A DNA stretch of 48,261 bases from Candidatus Raymondbacteria bacterium RIFOXYA2_FULL_49_16 (GTDB lineage: Bacteria > Fibrobacterota > OXYB2-FULL-49-7 > XYB2-FULL-49-35), in assembly GCA_001789205.1 (NCBI GenBank), contig MFYT01000048.1, positions 1 through 48,261 on the forward strand. The letters are read 5' to 3'. Positions 34,794 to 41,866 of this stretch are shown one piece after another; the stretch's first letter is position 1, and every line of letters begins with the position of its first letter. Made by a program: the position numbers and the translations under genes. The notes under the pieces were generated by a model. That model did not search any database. It saw only the letters and a list, made by a program, of their open reading frames with translations, and was not told the origin of the DNA.

Positions 34794-35825
34794 ATGCTTG
34801 GCGACAGGATCATGGGCGCGCTGCACGCTTTTTTCAGGACCGAGCGCGTCTGGAATTCACCGCTTGCTGTCAATGTCGAACCAACGACCGGCTGCGGGCT
34901 GTCGTGCGCCATGTGTTTTTGCAAAAAAGACCAGGCCGCTTCCCGGTTCATGGAAGAGAGGGTCTTTCAGCTTATTATAAAAAAACTGAAGCCCGACGTT
35001 GTTGAGTTTTCCGGCGCAGGAGAGCCTTTTCAGCACCCGGACCTTGCGGAATTTATAAAATACGCGGACAATTTCTCAGTTGACTCAATTGTCCAGACAA
35101 ATCTCAATTGCGGCGCAGGGCCCCTTGCCGCCGCGCTCGACGCGGGGCTCGCGGGCCTCAAGGTGTCCGTGGATTCCGCTGATCCCGGCCGCTATGCGCT
35201 TATCAGGCGCAAGGGCAGTCTCGATCAGGTGGCTGCAAACCTTGACTTTATCCGCAGCAGGCCAGGGCCCAAACCCCGCCTGTCCCTGGAGAGCGTCCTT
35301 ATTAACCAGAACATGGGCGATTGCGGCGGCATTGTTGATTTTGCCCATAGGCATGGCGTGGCGTCGGTCAATTTTCATGCTATTCAGACCGTTGGCATGA
35401 ATGAGGAAACGCGCAAAGAGCTTATAGACGATTTTAATTTTCCCGGGCTGCGGCTCTCGCTTGCCGCGGCCCTGGCGCGGGCCCAGGACCTGGGCGTGCA
35501 GACAAACATCCAGAAGCTGCTCGACGATTTCAATACCATTGTCGATATTTACAACAGGAACGAGAACATTTCGCGCAGCGCTTCCTGCACCCTGCCGTGG
35601 ATGCATCTGTTTGTGGCTGTTGACGGCAATGTGTCGCCCTGTTTTTCGCTCCATTGCCACACCGGGGTTGCATCGGGAAATATCCTCGAAAACAGCAGGG
35701 ACCAAATACTCAACGGACCAGCCATTGCCTGCATCAGAAGGGGATTCAGGAACAAACGGGTGGCGAAGGTGTGCAAGGAGTGCAATCCGCCCCAGCTCTC
35801 AAGCATTTTTTTCAGAAAAGACTGA
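34794..35825 (+). CDS. radical SAM enzyme with a SPASM-like C-terminal cysteine set
   Basis: This 343-residue protein has the radical SAM CxxxCxxC motif in CGLSCAMC (about 35-42), then the barrel strands VEFSGAGEPFQHPDL (the GGE-like loop) and GLKVSVDSADP. After residue 255 further cysteines (CTLPWMHLF, SPCFSLHC, CKEC) resemble the auxiliary-cluster SPASM/twitch region. It uses a 5'-deoxyadenosyl radical for an unknown substrate. Next to GT2 and GT9 genes it may modify a sugar or lipid rather than a peptide, and no precursor peptide is visible. It overlaps the convergent gene by 14 bases. Confidence 0.87.
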   Translation: MLGDRIMGALHAFFRTERVWNSPLAVNVEPTTGCGLSCAMCFCKKDQAASRFMEERVFQLIIKKLKPDVVEFSGAGEPFQHPDLAEFIKYADNFSVDSIVQTNLNCGAGPLAAALDAGLAGLKVSVDSADPGRYALIRRKGSLDQVAANLDFIRSRPGPKPRLSLESVLINQNMGDCGGIVDFAHRHGVASVNFHAIQTVGMNEETRKELIDDFNFPGLRLSLAAALARAQDLGVQTNIQKLLDDFNTIVDIYNRNENISRSASCTLPWMHLFVAVDGNVSPCFSLHCHTGVASGNILENSRDQILNGPAIACIRRGFRNKRVAKVCKECNPPQLSSIFFRKD

Positions 35826-37776
35826 ACCCAGCCCTGCAGAGAAGTTGTTCCGCTAGGTTCAGCCGCTGCTTAAACAGTTTCTCGACCCTGTCAGGGTCCT
35901 GTCCAAGCGTCCACAATCTCAGACACACTTCAGGCGCAAGATAATAAAAGACCGCGGCCTGCACCCGCGCCTCCTGGGTCAACGATTTTTTTGCGCCTTT
36001 CACCGTGGGTTTGCGTTTGCCGGTATAATGAAAGATCCAGTTTTTGTAGCGCGAAGCGTATTTTTTTTCCCAGAGGCCCGCCGCGGTCTGCCACAGTTTC
36101 AGGGGACCGTGCCGCTGTATCAGGCGGCTGAACGCGGGGAAATGGCCCGCCAGAGAATAGGTCGCTTTGCCGGCCAGGGCGTCGACGTGCGCTCCCCTGC
36201 CCTCGAAAATGGCAGACAGGCCCGTATGCGGTCCGCCTGGGTCGTGTTCAACGAACTCCGTGGTCCTGCACCAGTCTGTGCACGGATAGGCAGCCATAAA
36301 CCCAATGGCCATTTTACCCGCGAGGTAGAGCATCCTGTCTCTGCGGCCTGTTGCGCCCTCTTGTTCGCACATGCGTGCTTCGGCTAGAAGGCCTTCGAGG
36401 CCGTTGTGCGAGCAGTCAAGGTTCCAGGTCTCGCCACGCGGGTCTATCCACGCCAGGCCCAGGAGCCAGTCGTGAAAAATCTCAAAATAGGCGGTGAGAA
36501 GGCCGCGTTCTTTTTTGCACGCAAAGGCGGTTTTTCTGCCCGCTGCTGCAATGGACGGTTCGGCGCATTCACATGCTGCGGCCATGCCCGAGAGCGTTAA
36601 TCCGTTGTACCAGTCTGAATCATAGGTCACTTCACCGTTTTCATGGAACAGCGAGGCCTCTTTTGCCCACGGTTTTCCGGTTACCGGTTCTTTTAGAATC
36701 ATAAGGCTTTTTTTAAAGGCGGCCACAACGGGCGGCGCAAGCAGGGGCAGCATTTTTTTCTTTAATTTTTCCGGCATGCACGTTATCAATGGCGCCCACG
36801 TGCGCAGTGACAGCAGACGGTCCATGGGCGTGGCAGGGTCCCAGCTCACATCACCCGCATAGACGAGTTCCTCAGGGATCTCCGCAAGGATCCCTTTTAC
36901 GGGCCGCGTGGGTTGCGCGCTTGTGCGCGACCATCCTAATTGGACCGTATACTCAGCGGTATTGCCAAGGACAATGTCGTAGGGGCCAATCAGGGTCTTT
37001 ATCAGCCGCTTTGCATTGGGAAGGGTCTGGAGCCCGCCTGTTGCGCCAAGCAGCGCGGAAAGCGGCGGTAGTGGCGCAACCAGGGCTTCCTTGAAATGCT
37101 GGCGCAGGTGCAGAACGTCCCCTTCAACGCGATACGATTCCTCGCACCGCAGAGGAGGGGCGCTTATGATTTTTTTCCAGAGCGAGCGCTGCGCAGGGCT
37201 GTGCGGGGCGTCCGAGAGTGCGAGGAGGGGTATAACCAGTATGCGCGGATTAGCGGCCGTGCAATGGAGGGTCCAGTGTTCGTGCGAAAGCACATCGAGC
37301 GAGGTCAGGGGCGCGGAAGAGACCAGGAGCGTGGGCATGACCCTGGTGTCGCACAGGAGAAACCTGCTTCCATTGAGCCGTACGCCCATGCCTATGCGGC
37401 GGGTAAATCCCTTGTCGAGTGAAATAATATGGGTGGCCGCATTTCTCAAAGCCCAGCGCAGGCGCATGATGTTTCCCTGTGGGTGCAAGAGCGGGCCTGG
37501 CAGTGTCGCGCGCAGTTCGAGAGAAAGACCGCCGCCCTTCCACGCGTACGACACGGTTTTTCCGGTCCATGACTGGTTTTTTGTTTCAAAGGAATAGGCG
37601 CTGGGAAATTCAGGTGAGAAGAGCGGGTCCTGGCGTGCGCCTGCCTTGCAGAATTCGTGGCCGCGCCAGAGGGTTGTTGCGCACTGAAAGGTGTCCATAC
37701 CCACCCAAGCGCGGTACAACCCGGATCTGCCAACCGCGCAGGCGCTGTTCAGACCGCGATGCATGGTCTTTTTCAC
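35812..37776 (-). CDS. large protein of unknown function
   Basis: This 654-residue protein matches no family I recognise. The first half (about 1-300) is beta-like with alternating hydrophobic residues. The second half (about 330-654) is helical, with conserved-looking tracts WYNGLTLSGMAAACE, WNLDCSHNGLEGLLAEA and EFVEHDPGGPHTG. A beta sandwich followed by an (alpha/alpha) barrel is the layout of several glycoside hydrolase and polysaccharide lyase families, so a carbohydrate-active role is possible. No signal peptide is obvious. The ATG at 37776 could be replaced by one four codons inside. It is flanked by a radical SAM gene and a GT4 gene. Confidence 0.7.
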   Translation of the reverse strand: MKKTMHRGLNSACAVGRSGLYRAWVGMDTFQCATTLWRGHEFCKAGARQDPLFSPEFPSAYSFETKNQSWTGKTVSYAWKGGGLSLELRATLPGPLLHPQGNIMRLRWALRNAATHIISLDKGFTRRIGMGVRLNGSRFLLCDTRVMPTLLVSSAPLTSLDVLSHEHWTLHCTAANPRILVIPLLALSDAPHSPAQRSLWKKIISAPPLRCEESYRVEGDVLHLRQHFKEALVAPLPPLSALLGATGGLQTLPNAKRLIKTLIGPYDIVLGNTAEYTVQLGWSRTSAQPTRPVKGILAEIPEELVYAGDVSWDPATPMDRLLSLRTWAPLITCMPEKLKKKMLPLLAPPVVAAFKKSLMILKEPVTGKPWAKEASLFHENGEVTYDSDWYNGLTLSGMAAACECAEPSIAAAGRKTAFACKKERGLLTAYFEIFHDWLLGLAWIDPRGETWNLDCSHNGLEGLLAEARMCEQEGATGRRDRMLYLAGKMAIGFMAAYPCTDWCRTTEFVEHDPGGPHTGLSAIFEGRGAHVDALAGKATYSLAGHFPAFSRLIQRHGPLKLWQTAAGLWEKKYASRYKNWIFHYTGKRKPTVKGAKKSLTQEARVQAAVFYYLAPEVCLRLWTLGQDPDRVEKLFKQRLNLAEQLLCRAGFSLF

Positions 37777-37835
37777 GGTGATTAAGATACATTTTCACAC
37801 ATTGCCGGAAAAATACTATATTGATACATCTTTGT

Positions 37836-39035
37836 ATGCTGTTCAATCGTCCAAAATTCGACAAAAACCGGCCCATCCTCGTCTTTGCCCTGAATTTCTA
37901 TCCCCAGCGCGGCGGCATCCAGACTTATTCATACGAATTATGCGCGCATCTTCATAGAATGGGGTATTCGGTGCTGGTGCTTGCACGGTCGTACGAAGGT
38001 GACGAGGCGTTTGACGCGAACCAGCCGTTCAAGATACGGCGCATGCGGGGCTGCGGCATCCGGTTTTTGCGCATTGTTCCCATGGTGTTTTATTTCCTTT
38101 ACGCAATAATCAGACATAGGGTCCAGCTTGTTCATTGCGTCAATTGGATTCCCTGCGGATACATCGCCCGCCGCTTTGCGGCCTACCTGCGCTATGCCTA
38201 TGTGGTGTCGTGCCATGGCAGCGAGATCACCAGGAATCGGACAGGCCTCAAGGGACATCTGCTCAGGTCCACGCTCCAGAAGGCATCGTGGATAATCGCG
38301 GGTAGCGGCTTTACCCGCACGGTCATTAACGGCCTGGGCATTCTCTGTACGCCGGTGTCGGTCATCAATTACGGGGTGAACAGCGATTTTTTCAGGCCCG
38401 GTCTTGATGCGGAATTCCTGAAAGTAAAATACGGCACCAGGGGAAAGCTTATGCTGCTCACGGTTGCCGAGCTTAGGCCCCGCAAGGGCGTCGACAAGGT
38501 GCTTCAGGCAATGGCCCTTCTCGAAGATCGGAAACGGGACATTATCTATGTGGTTGCGGGTGAGGGGCCTGACCAACAGCGCCTCGAAGGCCTGGCGGCT
38601 GGACTGGGACTTGCGGACCAGGTTTTTTTCACTGGTTTTTTATCCGACAAAGACCTGAAGTACCATTATGCCGCATGCGACCTGTTCATTATGCCCAACC
38701 GCGATGAAAAAGACGATGTGGAAGGTTTTGGCATTGCTTTTATCGAGGCTGGCGCAAGCGGAAAACCCGTTGTCGCGGGCAATAGCGGCGGCGCCGCTGA
38801 CGCGGTTGCCCATGGAAAAACAGGGTTTCTGGTCAATCCCTGCAGCGAAAAAGAGATAGCTGAAAAGGTCCTCTATTTCCTCAACAATCCTGACATTGGC
38901 CGCTCAATGGGCAAGAGCGGAAGAAAACGGGCGGAATCGCTTTTTTCCTGGAACATCCAGATCAGGAAAACCGAGATGGTCTACGAAAAATTGTTTCCCG
39001 GCAGGTCTTCGGCAAAACCGATTTTATATCATTAA
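37836..39035 (+). CDS. GT4-family glycosyltransferase
   Basis: This 399-residue protein has the GT4 acceptor loop NFYPQRGGIQTYSYEL (about 20-35), CHGSEITR near 125, TVAELRPRKGVDKVLQ near 210 and the E-x7-E region EGFGIAFIEAGASGKPVVAG near 295. It should be a cytoplasmic transferase for a cell-surface or lipid-linked glycan. The ATG at 37836 is preferred to the upstream TTG at 37821. It is divergent from the unknown 654-residue gene, with only 59 bases between them, and the mobile element lies just downstream. Confidence 0.88.
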   Translation: MLFNRPKFDKNRPILVFALNFYPQRGGIQTYSYELCAHLHRMGYSVLVLARSYEGDEAFDANQPFKIRRMRGCGIRFLRIVPMVFYFLYAIIRHRVQLVHCVNWIPCGYIARRFAAYLRYAYVVSCHGSEITRNRTGLKGHLLRSTLQKASWIIAGSGFTRTVINGLGILCTPVSVINYGVNSDFFRPGLDAEFLKVKYGTRGKLMLLTVAELRPRKGVDKVLQAMALLEDRKRDIIYVVAGEGPDQQRLEGLAAGLGLADQVFFTGFLSDKDLKYHYAACDLFIMPNRDEKDDVEGFGIAFIEAGASGKPVVAGNSGGAADAVAHGKTGFLVNPCSEKEIAEKVLYFLNNPDIGRSMGKSGRKRAESLFSWNIQIRKTEMVYEKLFPGRSSAKPILYH

Positions 39036-39041
39036 TTCTTT

Positions 39042-39050
39042 AAAACTAAT
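39042..39050 (+). repeat. left target-site duplication of the MITE-like element
   Basis: AAAACTAAT here is identical to 39329-39337. Each copy abuts one end of the element at 39051-39328. Confidence 0.8.
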
Positions 39051-39328
39051 CAATAGTGTCCGGGTAAAATAACAAGAAAGGCATAGTATGGGCTTTATGG
39101 GGGCGGCGGGACAGAGCCCGCCGGTTAATCAATCATGGGTGTTCTTCCATGAAACGCGCACAGCCGCCGGTTGTAAGGGCGCCATTCTTGCGTGGAAGGC
39201 CTGCATTGCATGAATGACGCCCCTCCATGTGGCTGTGCGCCTGAAAAACAGGGAAAACCAGAATAACCGACGGGCTCTGTCCCGTCGGACAAAGAATGCA
39301 TGTTGTTGAATTTAACCGGACACGACTG
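39051..39328. mobile_element. MITE-like non-autonomous element with terminal inverted repeats
   Basis: This 278-bp element has imperfect 18-bp ends. The left end has CAATAGTGTCCGGGTAAA and the right end, on the other strand, CAGTCGTGTCCGGTTAAA, 15 of 18 identical. It is flanked by the 9-bp duplication AAAACTAAT. Inside are nested inverted repeats: GGGACAGAGCCCG near 39109 against CGGGCTCTGTCCC near 39270, and GCGCACAGCC (39156-39165) against GGCTGTGCGC (39231-39240). The dispersed hairpin core lies at the centre. No coding frame for a transposase is present, so movement would depend on an enzyme encoded elsewhere. The family of the parent IS is not known to me. Confidence 0.82.
39174..39226. 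repeat. dispersed hairpin repeat, copy 3, nested in the MITE
   Basis: The segment around CATTCTTGCGTGG and TGAATGACGCCCCT matches copy 2 closely. It occupies the loop of the larger inverted repeat 39156-39240, as if inserted into or captured by the element. Confidence 0.85.
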
Positions 39329-39337
39329 AAAACTAAT
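39329..39337 (+). repeat. right target-site duplication of the MITE-like element
   Basis: AAAACTAAT matches the copy at 39042-39050 base for base. Confidence 0.8.
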
Positions 39338-39508
39338 ATTGTTTTGATATATCAATTTGATATTTTTAGTGTTCTCTATTTTTCCAGAGCTTTGAGATTC
39401 AAAGGGTTACAAAGAATGTTTCTTATGGAACCGGGTTTGCACTAAGGAATTGAATATGAAATTTTTTGTATATTTTCATCTTATTATACGTTTTTCCAAG
39501 GAGACCTA
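39338..39508. other. AT-rich leader of the Ton operon
   Basis: These 171 bases hold no frame of note. They are AT-rich and end with an AAGGAG site six bases before the exbB ATG, so they should contain the operon promoter. Confidence 0.5.
39465..39494 (+). promoter_or_regulatory. possible Bacteroidota-type promoter of the Ton operon
   Basis: TTTG (39465-39468) is followed after 18 bases by TACGTTTT (39487-39494), close to the TTTG / TAnnTTTG pattern of Bacteroidota promoters. The second box overlaps the start of the leader just before the ribosome site, so the untranslated leader would be very short. The hit is weak on its own. Confidence 0.25.
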
Positions 39509-40138
39509 ATGCTTCAGGCCATTGCGAGATTTTTTGTTGAAGGCGGCGGTTTCATGTGGATCATTTTATCGGTCCTGGCCGCCGCGGTCGCCGTATCCGT
39601 TGAACGGGTCCTTTTCTTTTATTCAACCTGTAAAAACAACGCGCGCCAAACCACGGCTGATTTCATCAGGGCGCTCAATGCAGGCGATGCTGCTGCGGCT
39701 GAAAAGGTCTGTGCGGGCGCAGCGCCTCTCAACCGCATTCTGGCCGAATCCGCAAAACTTTACACCATGGGACTTTCATACAAAGACATTAAACAAGGGC
39801 TTGAAGAGGTTGCCATTGGCGAGCTTCAGCGTTTCTCGGACCGGGTCTCCTATATATCACTTTTTGCGAACATCTCGACCCTGCTCGGGCTTATGGGCAC
39901 CATCTTCGGTCTTATTATGGCGTTCAGTTCCCTTTCCGGCGCTGAAGCTGCCCAGAAGGCTGAGATTTTAGCGCGGGGCATTTCCGTGGCAATGAACACC
40001 ACGGCCTTTGGCCTTATCGTGGCCGTGCCTTGTATGATCGCTTTTACCGTGTTCCAAAACCGGCAGGCAGCGCTCATGGCAGCGCTCGACGAATCCATTG
40101 TAAAGGTCCTGCATTTCATGGAGAAGAAGCGGCCGTGA
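39509..40138 (+). CDS. exbB: ExbB/TolQ-type proton channel protein
   Basis: This 209-residue inner-membrane protein has three hydrophobic helices (about 14-33, 112-134, 150-175) and the MotA/TolQ/ExbB signature LGLMGTIFGLIMAFSSL near 130, followed by GISVAMNTTAFGLIVAVPC. It forms the proton-driven motor that energises TonB. AAGGAG lies six bases before the ATG. It overlaps the first exbD gene and opens the Ton operon. Confidence 0.93.
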   Translation: MLQAIARFFVEGGGFMWIILSVLAAAVAVSVERVLFFYSTCKNNARQTTADFIRALNAGDAAAAEKVCAGAAPLNRILAESAKLYTMGLSYKDIKQGLEEVAIGELQRFSDRVSYISLFANISTLLGLMGTIFGLIMAFSSLSGAEAAQKAEILARGISVAMNTTAFGLIVAVPCMIAFTVFQNRQAALMAALDESIVKVLHFMEKKRP

Positions 40139-40620
40139 GTTTTATCGACGACGTACGCGAGAAACAGGCGCGGGCAAAGGCCGACGAACCCGAGGTCAAC
40201 CTCACGCCAGTCATGAACATGTTTCTCATCCTTATTCCCTTTCTGGTGAGCATGGCGGTCTTTGCCCACGTGGCGGTCATTGAGGTCAATCTGCCGTCCG
40301 ACGCAGGCATGAGCAAAGGCCAGTCGCGGAAAGAGCTCAAACTCACGGTCGCGGTGTCGCAGACAGGCTTTTCCCTTGCGCTTGGCGACACGCTCCTCGA
40401 CACCATTCCCCTGCTCGACAAGAGTGCGCTCAATTATACAGTACTCCAGCAGACGCTCGCGGAACAACGCGCCATCATTGAGAACAAGAACGACCTTACG
40501 GTCGCGGTGAGCGATGGCATCATCTTCGACAAGGTGGTTGCAACCATGGACGCGGGCCGTTTTGCCGGGTTTTCCAAAATCAGCCTTTCGAGCGCACCAG
40601 CGCAGCAGGGGGCGCCATGA
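40135..40620 (+). CDS. exbD: ExbD/TolR-family protein 1
   Basis: This 161-residue protein has one N-terminal membrane helix (about 27-45) preceded by EVNLTPVMNMFLILI, where the usual acidic residue of the ExbD helix (LTPMID) is replaced by asparagine (VMN). The periplasmic part is about 115 residues. The GTG start at 40135 overlaps the exbB stop (GTGA). With the second ExbD downstream it probably forms a heterodimer in the ExbB pore. The missing acidic residue suggests that only the partner carries protons. Confidence 0.85.
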   Translation: MSFIDDVREKQARAKADEPEVNLTPVMNMFLILIPFLVSMAVFAHVAVIEVNLPSDAGMSKGQSRKELKLTVAVSQTGFSLALGDTLLDTIPLLDKSALNYTVLQQTLAEQRAIIENKNDLTVAVSDGIIFDKVVATMDAGRFAGFSKISLSSAPAQQGAP

Positions 40621-41096
40621 GCACGCCCCTGACCTCCTTTTTTTCCGCGGGCCGCAAGCGTCCTTCGCGGGCCATTATGCCCCAGGTGACCTCGCTGGTC
40701 GATATGATGACCATTCTGCTGGTCTTTCTCCTCAAATCCTTTTCAGCCGAGGGAAATATCATGACCCCCTCGCAGGACCTGGTGCTTCCCTTGTCAAACG
40801 CCAAAGACCCGCCCCGCACTGCGCTCATGGTCGAGGTCACCTCCTCGGCTGTTATGGTCGAAGGAAAGGTAGTGGTCACCATGGATGATATTGTTGCGAC
40901 CGATTCTCTTGTTGTTCCCCGGCTGTTTGACTGGCTTTCGGGCATGGCGGTCACGTTCAAAGACCCTGAGACCCGGCACGAAGCGGTCATCCAGTGCGAC
41001 AAAAATTGCGATTTCAAATACCTGAAAAAAGTCATGGCCACCTGCGCGCGCGCCTCGTTTTCCAATTTCACCCTGCTGGTTATGCAAAAAGGATAG
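40617..41096 (+). CDS. exbD: ExbD/TolR-family protein 2
   Basis: This 159-residue protein has a membrane helix (about 25-43) containing TSLVDMMTILLVFLLKSF, which keeps the acidic residue (Asp, VDM) expected to carry protons in ExbD/TolR proteins. The periplasmic domain follows. An ATGA overlap with the first exbD gene indicates coupled translation. Paired ExbD subunits also occur in gliding and TonB systems of other bacteria. Confidence 0.88.
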   Translation: MSTPLTSFFSAGRKRPSRAIMPQVTSLVDMMTILLVFLLKSFSAEGNIMTPSQDLVLPLSNAKDPPRTALMVEVTSSAVMVEGKVVVTMDDIVATDSLVVPRLFDWLSGMAVTFKDPETRHEAVIQCDKNCDFKYLKKVMATCARASFSNFTLLVMQKG

Positions 41097-41104
41097 TGCT
41101 TCCT

Positions 41105-41857
41105 ATGGAACGGTCCGACGATCTGTACCTCAAGAGCCTTGAAACGTATGTGCAGCCTGCGCCTGCTGGCGCGGAAGGACTGTTCCCTCTGCTCCTCTGT
41201 GGAACGCTTTTCATGTTTCTCTGCGTGGGATGGGGGTTGGGCAAGGTGACTCTGTCCATGAACACACCCGCGGAACTGGTACGCAAAATCAAGGTCTCGT
41301 TCAACCTTGAAGACCAGGTTGAACGGAAAAAGCCCAAAAAGGCCATTGACCTTACCAAAAAGCCGATTCTCAAGCAGAAGGAAAACGTGGTGGTCAAACA
41401 GATCGAACCAGCGCCGGTCCGCCAGGTCTATGGCGTGCGGCGCGTCTATTCCGTGGGCCTGGGCAGCGGAGGTCCAAGCTCCGACGCTATTGTCTCAAAG
41501 CTGGGCAACACGCTCGACAAAGACCCTGATACACTCACTGCCACCGAGCGCGACCTCAAGGGCCCCCTTGCCTCAATCACCACCATTACCGCAATGCCCC
41601 AGCTTCTCACCACAGTAAAACCGGTCTATACCGATGAGATGAAAAAGAATGGCGTGCAGGGCGTGGTCTCGGCAAAGCTTCTCATTGATATCGATGGGCT
41701 TGTCAAACAGGTCCAGATAATAAACGACCTCGGATTTGGTACGCGCGAATCCGCGCTCGAGGCGTTCAAAAAACTGGCATTCAAGCCCGCGCTGCAGGGA
41801 ACGTCCGCGGTGGCAGTGTGGATTGTCATGAAATTCAGGTTTGTATTACAGGAGTGA
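41105..41857 (+). CDS. tonB: TonB energy transducer
   Basis: This 250-residue protein has a cytoplasmic N-terminus, one membrane helix (about 25-46), a lysine/proline-rich periplasmic spacer (KKPKKAIDLTKKPILKQKE) and a C-terminal TonB domain (about 168-250) with KKNGVQGVVSAKLLIDIDG and ALEAFKKLAFKPAL. It passes energy from the ExbB-ExbD motor to an outer-membrane receptor. The ATG at 41105 is eight bases after the second exbD stop. The longer open frame to 40994 is overlap. Confidence 0.88.
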   Translation: MERSDDLYLKSLETYVQPAPAGAEGLFPLLLCGTLFMFLCVGWGLGKVTLSMNTPAELVRKIKVSFNLEDQVERKKPKKAIDLTKKPILKQKENVVVKQIEPAPVRQVYGVRRVYSVGLGSGGPSSDAIVSKLGNTLDKDPDTLTATERDLKGPLASITTITAMPQLLTTVKPVYTDEMKKNGVQGVVSAKLLIDIDGLVKQVQIINDLGFGTRESALEAFKKLAFKPALQGTSAVAVWIVMKFRFVLQE

Positions 41858-41866
41858 TTGTCGGGC

